Assembly: GCF_900128465.1 (NCBI RefSeq)
Contig: NZ_LT635868.1
Location: 60,736 to 104,560, forward strand
From: Actinomyces bouchesdurhonensis
Lineage (GTDB): Bacteria; Actinomycetota; Actinomycetes; Actinomycetales; Actinomycetaceae
Direction of reading: 5' to 3'
Length of the DNA: 43,825 bases
Shown piece after piece: positions 25,640 through 33,172 of this stretch; positions within the stretch are counted from its first letter, which is position 1; each line of letters starts with the position of its first letter. The notes beneath the pieces are model-generated. The model made no database searches, was not told the origin of the DNA, and was given only the letters and a program-made list of their open reading frames with translations. The translations under genes and the position numbers were made by a program.

Positions 25640-26998
25640 TTGCGGGCTATAGGCGCAAACGTGGTGCTTTAGACGGCGTGTCGTGGGTCTAGTGGGCGCG
25701 TCCGGCCCAGCCTTTGCGTGGCCAGAGTCCTTCTTCTGGGGTGGGGGTTCCTTCCGGGATTCCGTGGCGTTTCTGATCGGTGTGGTTGGGGTGTTTGGGT
25801 GTGGGGATCCGGCGGGGTGTGGGGCGCCCGTCGTGTTCCCATTGGGTCAGGACTTCGGTGGGGGTCGGGGGTTGTGGGGTGCGCAGGAGGAGAGCCCATT
25901 CGGCGATGACGGCTTGGTGGTAGGCACTGGCACCGCGGTGAGCGTGGAGGAGTTCACGCACGACAGCGTTGATGGATTCGACGTGGTTGGTGGTGGCGCA
26001 GGCCGGCGGGTCGGCTGGTGTGCCGTCGGGGTTGGTCAGGTAGGTGAACAGCACTCCTTGGCGTGCCAGTCGTGCCAAGCGTCGGTAGGCGCGGCGCGTG
26101 CGTTCATGCGTGTACCACCAGGTTTTACCGGTTTTTGACGCCCATGCAGGGTCTTGAGCGGCGAAGGTGCGCTGTGACATCCATTCTCGGAAGGTGTGCC
26201 CAAAGTCGTGGAGCATCGTCAACCACGCGCTGGCTTGGTCGACGCTGGTGATGCTCGTCAAGCGTCGTGACAAGGCCAGCAACGCCCGTGCGGGTTCGGT
26301 TCTGGGATGCATGGTGAGGTCGCGGATGATGTCACGATGAACGTGGACCAGGCAGCGTTGCACGCGCGTGGAGGGCCATAGGTGCGCGATAGCCGCCAAG
26401 GCGCCTGCAGCACCGTCGGTGGTGACCACATCGGCAGGAGCGAGGCGTTCAAGTAGGGCCGTGTAGGCCTGCGCGGATTCGTTGGCCGCCCACTGCCACT
26501 CCAGCACATGCTCGCGGTCTCGGGCGATCAGCAGCACCCATTCGCCTGACAGGTGCATGCCGTCAATGAAGATCTGATCGTGGACCTGCCCGGTGACGGG
26601 CGGGTGAGGTACCGGCACCTGCCAGCACCAACAGGTACGACGCCGGAAAGCGCGCGCTGAGCCTTCCTGTTCGTCTTGGGTGTGCCGAGACGTCGCCCAC
26701 GCGATGAAGTCTGCCAGCTCATCGGCTTGTTCGTGTCGGCGCGCACGCCCTGATGGACATGTGGTTGACAGGGCGCACGAGGTGCATTTCCACCGTTGAG
26801 CGCCCGCCGCGGTGTGTCCATTCTTCTTCATCGGCACAGCGCACACCGGGCAACGCCGAGCACGATTCGATCGTGTTCTCACCCACTACACGATCACCCC
26901 AGAAAGTCAAGGAAGCTGCGCGATTAACCGCCCGAACCTAAATAACAGCGACTTTCGCCCGCAATCCCAACCTAAACCCGGAACTTAAGCACCACGTT
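25640..26998 (-). mobile_element. IS1249-like insertion sequence (IS256 superfamily)
   Basis: The single transposase gene is surrounded by two candidate inverted-repeat pairs. The inner/left pair is TTGCGGGC..AGxCGC at 25640-25656 against 26948-26964 (14 of 17 matching). The other is AACGTGGTGCTT at 25658-25669 against 26987-26998 (12 of 12). The second gives an element of about 1.34 kb, close to the IS1249 size. I found no convincing 8-9 bp target duplication with either choice, so the exact ends are open. Confidence 0.75.
25689..26882 (-). CDS. IS1249-family transposase
   Basis: A 397-residue DDE transposase. The N-terminus carries a zinc ribbon (CPVC near residue 11, CTSC near residue 34), then FRRRTCWCW. 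The catalytic region has IFIDGMHL (first Asp), VVTTDGAAGAL (second Asp), the QRCLVHVHRDI block, and TTNHVESINAVVRELL.AHRG with the Glu, which matches IS1249/IS256 proteins. The GTG at 26882 is the first possible start, because TAG lies two codons upstream in frame, and it retains the zinc ribbon. The frame is intact, so the element could be active. Confidence 0.9.
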   Translation of the reverse strand: MRTRSNRARRCPVCAVPMKKNGHTAAGAQRWKCTSCALSTTCPSGRARRHEQADELADFIAWATSRHTQDEQEGSARAFRRRTCWCWQVPVPHPPVTGQVHDQIFIDGMHLSGEWVLLIARDREHVLEWQWAANESAQAYTALLERLAPADVVTTDGAAGALAAIAHLWPSTRVQRCLVHVHRDIIRDLTMHPRTEPARALLALSRRLTSITSVDQASAWLTMLHDFGHTFREWMSQRTFAAQDPAWASKTGKTWWYTHERTRRAYRRLARLARQGVLFTYLTNPDGTPADPPACATTNHVESINAVVRELLHAHRGASAYHQAVIAEWALLLRTPQPPTPTEVLTQWEHDGRPTPRRIPTPKHPNHTDQKRHGIPEGTPTPEEGLWPRKGWAGRAH

Positions 26999-27022
26999 CG
27001 TGACCGATAGTCCGGAGTTGCG

Positions 27023-28081
27023 ATGCCCAGCGTGATCGCCTACGGCTGCGACGACGCCACCACCCAGTTCCACCCCCTCCAGATCGACATCCGAGAACCC
27101 AGCGAAGGCGAAATCTACCTCGATGTCGCCTACGCGGGCATCTGCCACTCCGACATCCACTCCGCCCGAGGCGAGTGGGGTCCCGTGGCCTACCCGCTCG
27201 TGCCCGGCCACGAGTTCGTCGGCACCGTCGCCAAGGTCGGCCCCGGCGTCACCAAGTTCAAGGTGGGGGACCGCGTGGGCGTAGGCTGCCTGGTCGGCTC
27301 CTGCGGTATCTGCGAGATGTGCGAATCCGGCTACGAGCAGTGGTGCACGTCGACGCCGGGCACCCTGTGGACCTACCGCGCCGACGCTGACGGTAACCCG
27401 ACGACCGGCGGCTACTCGCGCGGCTTCACCGTGCGCGAGGACTTCGCGCTCCGCATCCCGTCCGAACTGGATTTTTCGGCCTGCGCGCCCCTCCTGTGCG
27501 CCGGTATCACCACCTACTCGCCGCTGAAGCACTATCAGGTGGGTCCCGGCTCGCGCGTTGCCATCCTCGGCATGGGCGGCCTCGGACATGTGGGCGTGCA
27601 GATCGCCAAAGCCATGGGCGCGGAGGTCTCCGTCATCTCCCACGGTTGCTCGAAGGAAGCCGACGCCCGCCGCTTCGGCGCCGACCACTTCTACGCGACC
27701 AGCGAAGAGGGGACTCTTGAATCGCTGCGCGGATCCTTCGACCTCATCCTGTGCACCGTCTCCGCGGACGGCCTCGACTACGCCGGTTACATGGCCGCCC
27801 TGCGCCCCTACGGCGTCTTCGTCGATGTGGGTCTGCCCACCGAGCCGGTCTCGCTGCCGCTGCGTGCCTTCGTCAACGGCGGCAAGTCCTTCGCGGGTTC
27901 CCAGATCGGCGGCATCGCTGAGACCCAGGAGATGCTGGACTTCTGCGCAGAGCACGGCGTCATCCCGCAGGTTGAGATGATCACCGGTGAGGAGATCACG
28001 GAGGCCTACGACAACGTCGTCGCTTCGCGGGTGCGCTACCGCTACGTTGTTGACACCTCCACGTTCCCCGAGACCGCGTGA
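27023..28081 (+). CDS. zinc-dependent NAD(P) alcohol dehydrogenase, cinnamyl-alcohol-dehydrogenase-like
   Basis: A medium-chain dehydrogenase of 352 residues interconverting alcohols and aldehydes. Catalytic zinc ligands are in AGICHSDIH (Cys, near residue 41) and GHEFVG (His-Glu, near residue 63). The structural-zinc cysteines lie in GSCGICEMCESGYEQWC, and the Rossmann motif GMGGLGHVGVQ near residue 186. This pattern matches the YahK/CAD group, usually NADPH-dependent for aldehydes. GGAG precedes the ATG. The IS right end lies only about 25-60 bases upstream, so the native promoter may be displaced. The 3' end is duplicated at 29341. Confidence 0.93.
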   Translation: MPSVIAYGCDDATTQFHPLQIDIREPSEGEIYLDVAYAGICHSDIHSARGEWGPVAYPLVPGHEFVGTVAKVGPGVTKFKVGDRVGVGCLVGSCGICEMCESGYEQWCTSTPGTLWTYRADADGNPTTGGYSRGFTVREDFALRIPSELDFSACAPLLCAGITTYSPLKHYQVGPGSRVAILGMGGLGHVGVQIAKAMGAEVSVISHGCSKEADARRFGADHFYATSEEGTLESLRGSFDLILCTVSADGLDYAGYMAALRPYGVFVDVGLPTEPVSLPLRAFVNGGKSFAGSQIGGIAETQEMLDFCAEHGVIPQVEMITGEEITEAYDNVVASRVRYRYVVDTSTFPETA

Positions 28082-28110
28082 GCGTGAGGGGGGTAACGCG
28101 GAAGCCCCGG
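28034..28110 (+). repeat. duplicated 3' end of the alcohol dehydrogenase gene, copy A
   Basis: This stretch covers the last 16 codons, the stop and the start of the terminator. It recurs at 29341-29416 with about 85% identity (11 mismatches and one gap). Confidence 0.8.
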
Positions 28111-28129
28111 GCCACTTGGCCCGGGGCTT
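28102..28129 (+). terminator. terminator after the alcohol dehydrogenase gene
   Basis: A 13-bp stem (AAGCCCCGGGCCA with TGGCCCGGGGCTT) with a 2-base loop. Nearly the same hairpin lies at 30215-30245. Confidence 0.8.
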
Positions 28130-28253
28130 TCCGATTCTCTGGGTGAACGATGCTACTCACAGCTAACTCTTCGACACTAAGACAAATATTGAGTGTTTGA
28201 GATCACTTCAGATACCATGGATGCTAGTTGTGTTCCCTGGCTGCGTCGTGTAT

Positions 28254-28270
28254 TCTGTCGTCTTGACAGA
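28254..28270 (+). promoter_or_regulatory. hairpin upstream of the Abi gene
   Basis: TCTGTC and GACAGA flank a 5-base loop, between the adh terminator and the abi promoter. It could be part of a small structured RNA. Confidence 0.25.
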
Positions 28271-28291
28271 CCCCCGGCCAGGCCTCTGGTG

Positions 28292-28300
28292 TGGTATAAT
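28292..28300 (+). promoter_or_regulatory. extended -10 promoter of the Abi gene
   Basis: TGGTATAAT is a perfect extended -10. It would start RNA near 28307, seven bases before the ATG at 28314. A TTGACA at 28263 is too far upstream (26 bases) to be its -35. Confidence 0.6.
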
Positions 28301-28313
28301 TCTTACTACGCAC

Positions 28314-29318
28314 ATGCACAAATGGCCGGGGCCATTTTATGCAGGGAAGCCTGAAGTGAGTTCAGAAGTCGGTAAAGTTCGGCTGACATACGGTGAACAG
28401 CTTGATCTACTAAAGCGTCGTGGCATGCTCATTGAGGATGAGGTAGAAGCCGCAGCTATCTTATCTCGTGTCAACTACTATCGCCTATCCGGCTATTTTC
28501 GCTATTGGCAGGTCGATCCGGATCATCAAGACGATTCCTTCGTTGATGGGACAAGCTTCAATGCTGTCTATCGGCTGTATGAGATGGAGCGTCTGCTCAG
28601 TCATGAGTGCTCAATGTTGCTAGCCTCATGTGAAATTTTCCTGCGAAATCGATTTGCGTATCATTACGCGGAGCACTTTGCTCCTGTTGCCTCTTATGCT
28701 CATGGTGAAGGTTTTAGTCAACCCCAGTCTTTCTCTAAAGAGGAACCCGTGCAGGAACGCATACTGTCCGACCTGGATCGCAGTAGTGATCAGTTCGTTC
28801 TGCACTATCGTGATGAGATTAAGTCTGGAACATCGTATCTTCCTCAGGCCTACGACAGGATGCCGATATGGGTTGCTGTTGAGGTTCTTAGTTTTGGGAC
28901 ACTATCGCGTATGATTCAGGCCTCAGGAGTATCTGGTGTTTTAGATTCAATTGTTGCACCCCCGCTTAGTATGTCGCGAAGTAGTTTTCCCTCCCAAGTT
29001 CGATCGTTAGTTTATTTGCGAAATCGCTGTTCGCACTTCAACCGGCTTTGGAATATTTCTGTGTCGGATGCACCTGCGTTGAGTCGAAATATTGCAAATA
29101 GGATCAAAAAGAACTATCGGACGTTTGATGACCGTTCGATTTATAAGATCCTGGCGGTGATGCATCATTTTGTTCAGAATGCAGGAATTTGTGATGATTG
29201 GTTGGGGGTGCAAATCGAGCCCTTGCTGCAGGAGAACCCGCTTCTTGCGTATGGGATTGCGACGCCAAAGAAATACGGGGAAATGCCACGCGATGTTCTG
29301 ATCGATGCAAACTCGTGA
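28314..29318 (+). CDS. Abi_2 (AbiD/AbiF-type) abortive-infection protein
   Basis: A 334-residue protein of the Abi_2 family, linked to phage abortive infection. The N-terminal signature reads LTYGEQLDLLKRRGMLIEDE..A...L.RVNYYRLSGYF. A HEPN-type RNase motif is present near the C-terminal third: RNRCSH (Arg236, Asn237, His241), as expected for an RNA-cleaving toxin. Base composition is clearly more AT-rich than neighbours, with rare-type codons, which points to horizontal acquisition. The start is not certain. The ATG at 28314 fits the promoter, and a GTG at 28356 has a GGGAAG sequence in front; a longer open frame from 28197 lies upstream of the promoter. A small AATGGCC/GGCCATT hairpin at 28321-28336 is followed by TTT. 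Confidence 0.82.
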   Translation: MHKWPGPFYAGKPEVSSEVGKVRLTYGEQLDLLKRRGMLIEDEVEAAAILSRVNYYRLSGYFRYWQVDPDHQDDSFVDGTSFNAVYRLYEMERLLSHECSMLLASCEIFLRNRFAYHYAEHFAPVASYAHGEGFSQPQSFSKEEPVQERILSDLDRSSDQFVLHYRDEIKSGTSYLPQAYDRMPIWVAVEVLSFGTLSRMIQASGVSGVLDSIVAPPLSMSRSSFPSQVRSLVYLRNRCSHFNRLWNISVSDAPALSRNIANRIKKNYRTFDDRSIYKILAVMHHFVQNAGICDDWLGVQIEPLLQENPLLAYGIATPKKYGEMPRDVLIDANS

Positions 29319-29340
29319 TCCGCATGATGGGTCAGTGCCG

Positions 29341-29388
29341 CGCTACCGCTACGTCATCGACACCTCCGCGTTCGCCGAAACCGTTTGA
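29341..29388 (+). pseudogene. remnant of an alcohol dehydrogenase 3' end
   Basis: Sixteen codons read RYRYVIDTSAFAETV plus a stop, nearly the C-terminus of the enzyme at 27023 (RYRYVVDTSTFPETA). No start or upstream adh sequence exists. It is therefore a scrap left by duplication or by recombination with a related gene. Confidence 0.7.
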
Positions 29389-29416
29389 GCGTGAGGGTGT
29401 AACGCTCAAGCCCCGG
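29341..29416 (+). repeat. duplicated 3' end of the alcohol dehydrogenase gene, copy B
   Basis: Partner of the repeat at 28034-28110. It extends past the stop into the left arm of the terminator (AAGCCCCGG) and then breaks off. Confidence 0.8.
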
Positions 29417-29523
29417 TCAAAGGTCATAATGTGTTGGTCGCGGTTCGGTCCCAGGCATCATCGAGGGCGGTGTCGTTGGGCTAGTGTGCTCGCGCCACAA
29501 GTCTTCAGACAGGATGCGCCCCA

Positions 29524-29573
29524 TCGGGAAGATTTCACCCGATCAGTAGGGGTTGGTTCTTCCCGATCGGGTG
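29524..29573. repeat. two interlocked inverted repeats
   Basis: TCGGGAAGA (29524-29532) pairs with TCTTCCCGA (29558-29566). CACCCGATC (29536-29544) pairs with GATCGGGTG (29565-29573). In RNA the two stems would interlock like a pseudoknot or compete. Confidence 0.4.
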
Positions 29574-29838
29574 TTACACCTCATCGGCAACAAGCGTCGT
29601 CGTGGGGCTAGTCGACCGTGACATTCCCCTTCAATGTCGGCGACGCCTCACCGACGTTAAACTGCACCTGGTCGGGCAGCGCTGCACTAGTTAGGGGTCT
29701 TACACCAGTTAGCAACAAGCCGCGTCTCGGAGTCGTGAGTCGACGCAGCATCGAAGAGACACTTCGCCCCAAGCGTCAGACCCCACGTCGAGCGCAGGCG
29801 GTGTGCCTCGGCCCCGGCAAGGCACCGCGGCGCGCGTC

Positions 29839-29985
29839 CGTTAGCCCCTGAGATGCGCACGTTAACCCTCTAATTGGTGCGTTAACCCTCTAATGTGAGC
29901 GTGGGCGGGGCTGCCCAGGCTCGCATTAGCGGGCCCACGTGCGAGTTAGCGGGCCCGTGTGCGTATTAGCGGGCCCCGTGCGCGG
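29839..29985. repeat. quasi-palindromic array of about 20-bp units
   Basis: Three forward units beginning CGTTA(A/G)CCC start at 29839, 29860 and 29880. Three inverted units (A/G)TTAGCGGGCCC start at 29925, 29945 and 29965, spaced exactly 20 bases. The centre (29884-29935) folds into an imperfect 23-bp hairpin with a 6-base loop. There are no unique spacers, so it is not CRISPR. Confidence 0.65.
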
Positions 29986-30165
29986 CGAGGAGCGCAGGAA
30001 GCTAGCACGCCTCGGCGAACTGCGCCCCTGAACCTGAGCGCCTACACCAGGCCGCGCTTTCGACCACGCATCAGGCATATGGGGCATCCACCCTTCCACG
30101 ATGGAACAACCACCTGCAACACCGATTTTCCCGCACCAACACAACGAAAAGTCACCCCTCCAGCA

Positions 30166-30212
30166 ACATGTTGTGTCCTATAACCCATAATCCACACGTT
30201 GTGTCCTGTAAC
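30166..30212. repeat. 19-bp direct repeat
   Basis: ACATGTTGTGTCCTATAAC at 30166-30184 and ACACGTTGTGTCCTGTAAC at 30194-30212 differ at two positions. They may be remnants of an insertion-sequence end. Confidence 0.4.
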
Positions 30213-30214
30213 GC

Positions 30215-30245
30215 GAAAGCCCCGGGCCGGTGGCCCGGGGCTTTC
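30215..30245. terminator. terminator of tRNA-Gly (minus strand), possibly bidirectional
   Basis: A perfect 14-bp stem with a 3-base loop. It and its left flank (GTAACGCG) closely resemble the adh terminator at 28093-28129. Confidence 0.8.
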
Positions 30246-30255
30246 CCAGTTCTGG

Positions 30256-30326
30256 AGCGGATGACGGGAATCGAACCCGCGTGATCTGCTTGGAAGGCAG
30301 AGGCTCTACCATTGAGCTACATCCGC
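30256..30326 (-). tRNA. tRNA-Gly (anticodon TCC)
   Basis: Acceptor GCGGATG pairs with CATCCGC, and the anticodon loop CTTCCAA gives TCC. CCA is encoded (complement of 30253-30255). Confidence 0.95.
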
Positions 30327-30428
30327 GTACCCCCGAAGGGGACGTGGATGATCCTAGCGGTAATTTTCCGCGTACGCGACATTTAGCATCACCTCCCGTA
30401 TGATAGGGCAGCGGACATACGTATCCAT

Positions 30429-30505
<77 letters not shown>

Positions 30506-30552
30506 TCAGCGACGACACTGTCGCACCCGCCAACGCGAGCAGGAGAGCTGTC

Positions 30553-30834
30553 ATGCCGTCCTACCGGACCATCCTGACGGTCACGACCCTCGCGCCCGGG
30601 CGTGCCCCCGAAGAAGTCGAACAGGCGGCGCGCACAGTGACACGGCTCGAATCCTGGGACATCGCCATTGTCGCGAGGCAGCCACGCATCACAGCACGAT
30701 TCACAGCCGTCGACGACGCAGAAGCACGAACCATCCACGCCGCAATCACCGACGCAGTCCGTGAGGTCGCCGACGTTCCCCGCGCGCGGCTGGCCGCTGT
30801 CATGCGCGGCCGCTCCCACTACCTGACCCCCTGA
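30553..30834 (+). CDS. small hypothetical protein, 93 residues
   Basis: The ATG at 30553 is preceded by AGGAG at 30541-30545. The same frame is open farther upstream but would run through tRNA-Pro, so the longer version is rejected. The protein is soluble, Ala/Arg/Thr-rich, begins MPSYRTILTVTTL and has an alternating strand-helix pattern that could be a small ferredoxin-like fold. No signal peptide, membrane span or catalytic motif is seen. It lies alone between tRNA-Pro and tig. Coding nature is likely from codon use and the ribosome site; function unknown. Confidence 0.6.
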   Translation: MPSYRTILTVTTLAPGRAPEEVEQAARTVTRLESWDIAIVARQPRITARFTAVDDAEARTIHAAITDAVREVADVPRARLAAVMRGRSHYLTP

Positions 30835-30860
30835 GGACAGCAGACCACTAAGCCCGCCCA

Positions 30861-30869
30861 GGCCTCGTC
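30861..30869 (+). repeat. core copy (GGCCTCGTC) of the dispersed motif
   Basis: Nine-base core, about 27 bases after the small hypothetical gene; again a spacer downstream of a gene. Confidence 0.45.
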
Positions 30870-31050
30870 CCGGACGAAACAAACACAACAGTGGTGTGCA
30901 ATTGCGCACGCGTTAGGCCCGTGAGGAGCTCCATACGCCCATTTGCCTACGGCGAAGAGAGACATTAAGCAAAGCGTGGCGTAAACTGGCCAGGTTGTTA
31001 TGCGCCCGACATGGGCGTTCCCCTATTCGTAGACTACGGAGCGTACGCAC

Positions 31051-32370
31051 GTGAAGAGCACCGTTGAAACCCTCGAGCCCACCAAGGTTCGCCTGACTGT
31101 TGAAGTTCCCTTCGAGGAACTGAAGTCCGAAATGGACAAGGCGTACAAGGAGATCGCCGGACAAGTCAACATCCCTGGCTTCCGTAAGGGCCACGTGCCT
31201 CCGCGCATCATCGATCAGCGTTTCGGTCGCGCCGCCGTCATCGAGCAGGTCGTTAACCAGGTCCTGCCCGGCCACTACTCTGACGCCGTCAACCAGAACG
31301 AGCTGCGCCCCATGGCCCAGCCAGAGGTCGACGTCACCGAGATCCCGAACGTGACCGGTCCCCAGGGCGGCCAGCTCGTCTTCACCGCCGAAGTCGCCGT
31401 CGTTCCTCCCTTTGAACTGCCTGAGATTGACGAATCCATCGTCGTCGAGGTCGCGCCCACCGAGGTCACCGAGGAAGATGTCCAGAAGGAGCTCGACGAC
31501 CTGCGCGGTCGCTTCGCGACCCTGAAGACCATCAACCGCAAGGCCAAGACCGGCGACTTCGCGACCATCGACCTGGTCGCCACCATCAACGGCGAGCAGG
31601 TTGACTCCGCCTCCGACGTCTCCTACGAAATCGGATCCGGCACCATGCTTGACGGCCAGGACACCGCCCTGCGCGGCACCAAGGTCGGCGACGAGGTCAC
31701 CTTCACTTCCACCCTCAAGGGCGGCGACCACGAAGGCGAAGAAGCCGAGGTGACTATCACTGTGAAGGCCATGAAGGCGCGCGAGCTGCCCAAGGCTGAC
31801 GACGACTTCGCCCAGATGGTATCTGAGTTCGACACCATCGATGAGCTGACTGAGGACTTGAAGAAGCAGGCCGGCGAATCCAAGGAATCCCAGCAGGCCC
31901 TCGCCGCGCGTGACGCCCTCATCGACGTCCTCCTCGACAAGGTTGAGATCGTCCTGCCCGAGTCCGCGGTCGATGACCAGGTTGAGCACCGCGTCGGCGA
32001 AGATGCTAAGCCCAAGGCCAAGAAGGAGGCCCGCGAAGCAGTCGAGAAGGAGATGCGCACCGAACTGCTCTCCGAGGCCCTGGCCAAGAAGTTCGACGTT
32101 CAGGTTTCCCAGCAGGAACTCATCGACTACGCGATCCAGATGTCGCAGAACTTCGGGGTCGACATCAACCAGCTCTTCTCCTCCTCGCAGCAGATGGCCA
32201 ACGTTGTTGCCGACCTTGGTCGCTCCAAGGCTCTCATTGAGGCCCTCAAGGTCGTCACCGTCAAGGACACGAATGGCGCCGACGTTGACCTCACCAAGTT
32301 CTTCGGCGCTGATCCTGGCGCCGAATCCGGCGCGGAGATCGTTACCGAGCCTGCCGACGAGCAGGAATGA
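31051..32370 (+). CDS. tig: trigger factor, ribosome-associated chaperone
   Basis: A 439-residue chaperone and peptidyl-prolyl isomerase that binds nascent chains at the ribosome exit. The ribosome-docking signature GFRKGHVPP lies near residue 44. The FKBP-like domain lies around residues 160-245, followed by a long helical C-terminal domain. The acidic tail (GADPGAESGAEIVTEPADEQE, read in part) is normal for actinobacteria. The start is GTG at 31051 with CGGAG about ten bases upstream. It precedes clpP1-clpP2 and clpX, the widespread tig-clpP-clpX order linking folding and proteolysis. Confidence 0.95.
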   Translation: MKSTVETLEPTKVRLTVEVPFEELKSEMDKAYKEIAGQVNIPGFRKGHVPPRIIDQRFGRAAVIEQVVNQVLPGHYSDAVNQNELRPMAQPEVDVTEIPNVTGPQGGQLVFTAEVAVVPPFELPEIDESIVVEVAPTEVTEEDVQKELDDLRGRFATLKTINRKAKTGDFATIDLVATINGEQVDSASDVSYEIGSGTMLDGQDTALRGTKVGDEVTFTSTLKGGDHEGEEAEVTITVKAMKARELPKADDDFAQMVSEFDTIDELTEDLKKQAGESKESQQALAARDALIDVLLDKVEIVLPESAVDDQVEHRVGEDAKPKAKKEAREAVEKEMRTELLSEALAKKFDVQVSQQELIDYAIQMSQNFGVDINQLFSSSQQMANVVADLGRSKALIEALKVVTVKDTNGADVDLTKFFGADPGAESGAEIVTEPADEQE

Positions 32371-32415
32371 GTGGAGGCGCGGTACTTTCCGCGCTGACGA
32401 GCATCCCACTGTGAT

Positions 32416-32449
32416 CGCGAGGGGCGAGGCTTAAGCCTCGCCCCTCGCG
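32416..32449. terminator. tig terminator, 34-bp perfect palindrome
   Basis: A 15-bp stem with central TTAA, about 45 bases after the tig stop codon. It separates tig from clpP1. Confidence 0.75.
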
Positions 32450-32560
32450 GCATGTGCCCACAGCGAAACAGCGGCACGGCGCGTGCGCCGTGGGGCGCGC
32501 AGCGGGTACGGTTGACACCAATGGGGCCGCCTGGGCCCGTGAACAGACGAGGAGGTACGC

Positions 32561-33172
32561 GTGAGCGTGCAGAATACCGGTGCTGTCGGCGAAGGCTCGC
32601 AGCTGGGACTGGGGGACTCGGTCTACCAGCGCCTGCTCAAGGAACGCATCATTTGGCTGGGCGGCGAGGTCCGCGACGAAAACGCGAACGCGATCTGCGC
32701 GCAGCTGCTGCTGCTCGCGGCTGAGGACCCGGACCGCGACATCTACCTGTACATTAATTCCCCCGGTGGCTCGGTGACCGCCGGTATGGCGATCTACGAC
32801 ACGATGCAGTACATCAAGCCGGATGTTGTCACGGTGGGTATGGGCCTGGCCGCATCGATGGGACAGTTCTTGCTGACGTCGGGTGCGCCCGGCAAACGTT
32901 ACATCACACCTCACACCAGGGTTTTGCTGCATCAACCCCTCGGTGGTGCGGGTGGCTCCGCGACGGAGATTCGCATTAACGCGGACCTGATCTTGGGCAT
33001 GAAGAAGGAATTGGCGGCCATTACGGCGTCTCGTACGGGTAAGACCGTCGAGCAGGTCGAAGCAGACGGTGATCGCGACCACTGGTTCACCGCGCAGGAG
33101 GCGCTCGAGTACGGCTTCGTCGATCGCGTGATCGACAGCCCGCAGGAGATTGGAACGCGAGGAGAGAACTGA
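32561..33172 (+). CDS. clpP1: ATP-dependent Clp protease proteolytic subunit 1
   Basis: Serine protease subunit of 203 residues. The nucleophile Ser99 is in GLAASMGQ and His124 in LLHQPLGG; the Asp of the triad follows in the C-terminal third. The GTG start is set by GGAGG at 32551-32555. The stop overlaps the clpP2 start by one base (TGATG). In actinobacteria ClpP1 and ClpP2 form a mixed tetradecamer, which this pairing supports. Confidence 0.95.
   Translation: MSVQNTGAVGEGSQLGLGDSVYQRLLKERIIWLGGEVRDENANAICAQLLLLAAEDPDRDIYLYINSPGGSVTAGMAIYDTMQYIKPDVVTVGMGLAASMGQFLLTSGAPGKRYITPHTRVLLHQPLGGAGGSATEIRINADLILGMKKELAAITASRTGKTVEQVEADGDRDHWFTAQEALEYGFVDRVIDSPQEIGTRGEN

Larger units (their letters stand above)
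29319..30214. other. gene-free accessory stretch after the Abi gene
   Basis: No open frame here has a credible start, ribosome site or recognisable family. The stretch holds the adh scrap (29341-29416), a cluster of overlapping inverted repeats (29524-29573), a diverged direct repeat (29569 and 29695), the 20-bp-phased array (29839-29985) and a 19-bp direct repeat (30166-30212). It looks like decaying or regulatory accessory DNA. Confidence 0.6.

Noticed and set aside
25628-26976. Target-site duplication of the insertion sequence
   Set aside because: The 8-base flanks tested for both inverted-repeat choices do not match.
28263-28300. TTGACA and TATAAT as one promoter for the Abi gene
   Set aside because: They are 26 bases apart, far too wide; the extended -10 alone is more credible.
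28197-28313. 39-residue N-terminal extension of the Abi protein
   Set aside because: It would start upstream of the clear extended -10 at 28292, and the added residues are unlike the family.
29839-29985. CRISPR array
   Set aside because: Units are about 20 bp end to end with no unique spacers, they invert at the centre, and no cas genes are nearby.
29319-30214. Several short open frames in the gene-free stretch
   Set aside because: None has a ribosome site, coding-like composition or a recognisable domain, and several run through repeats.
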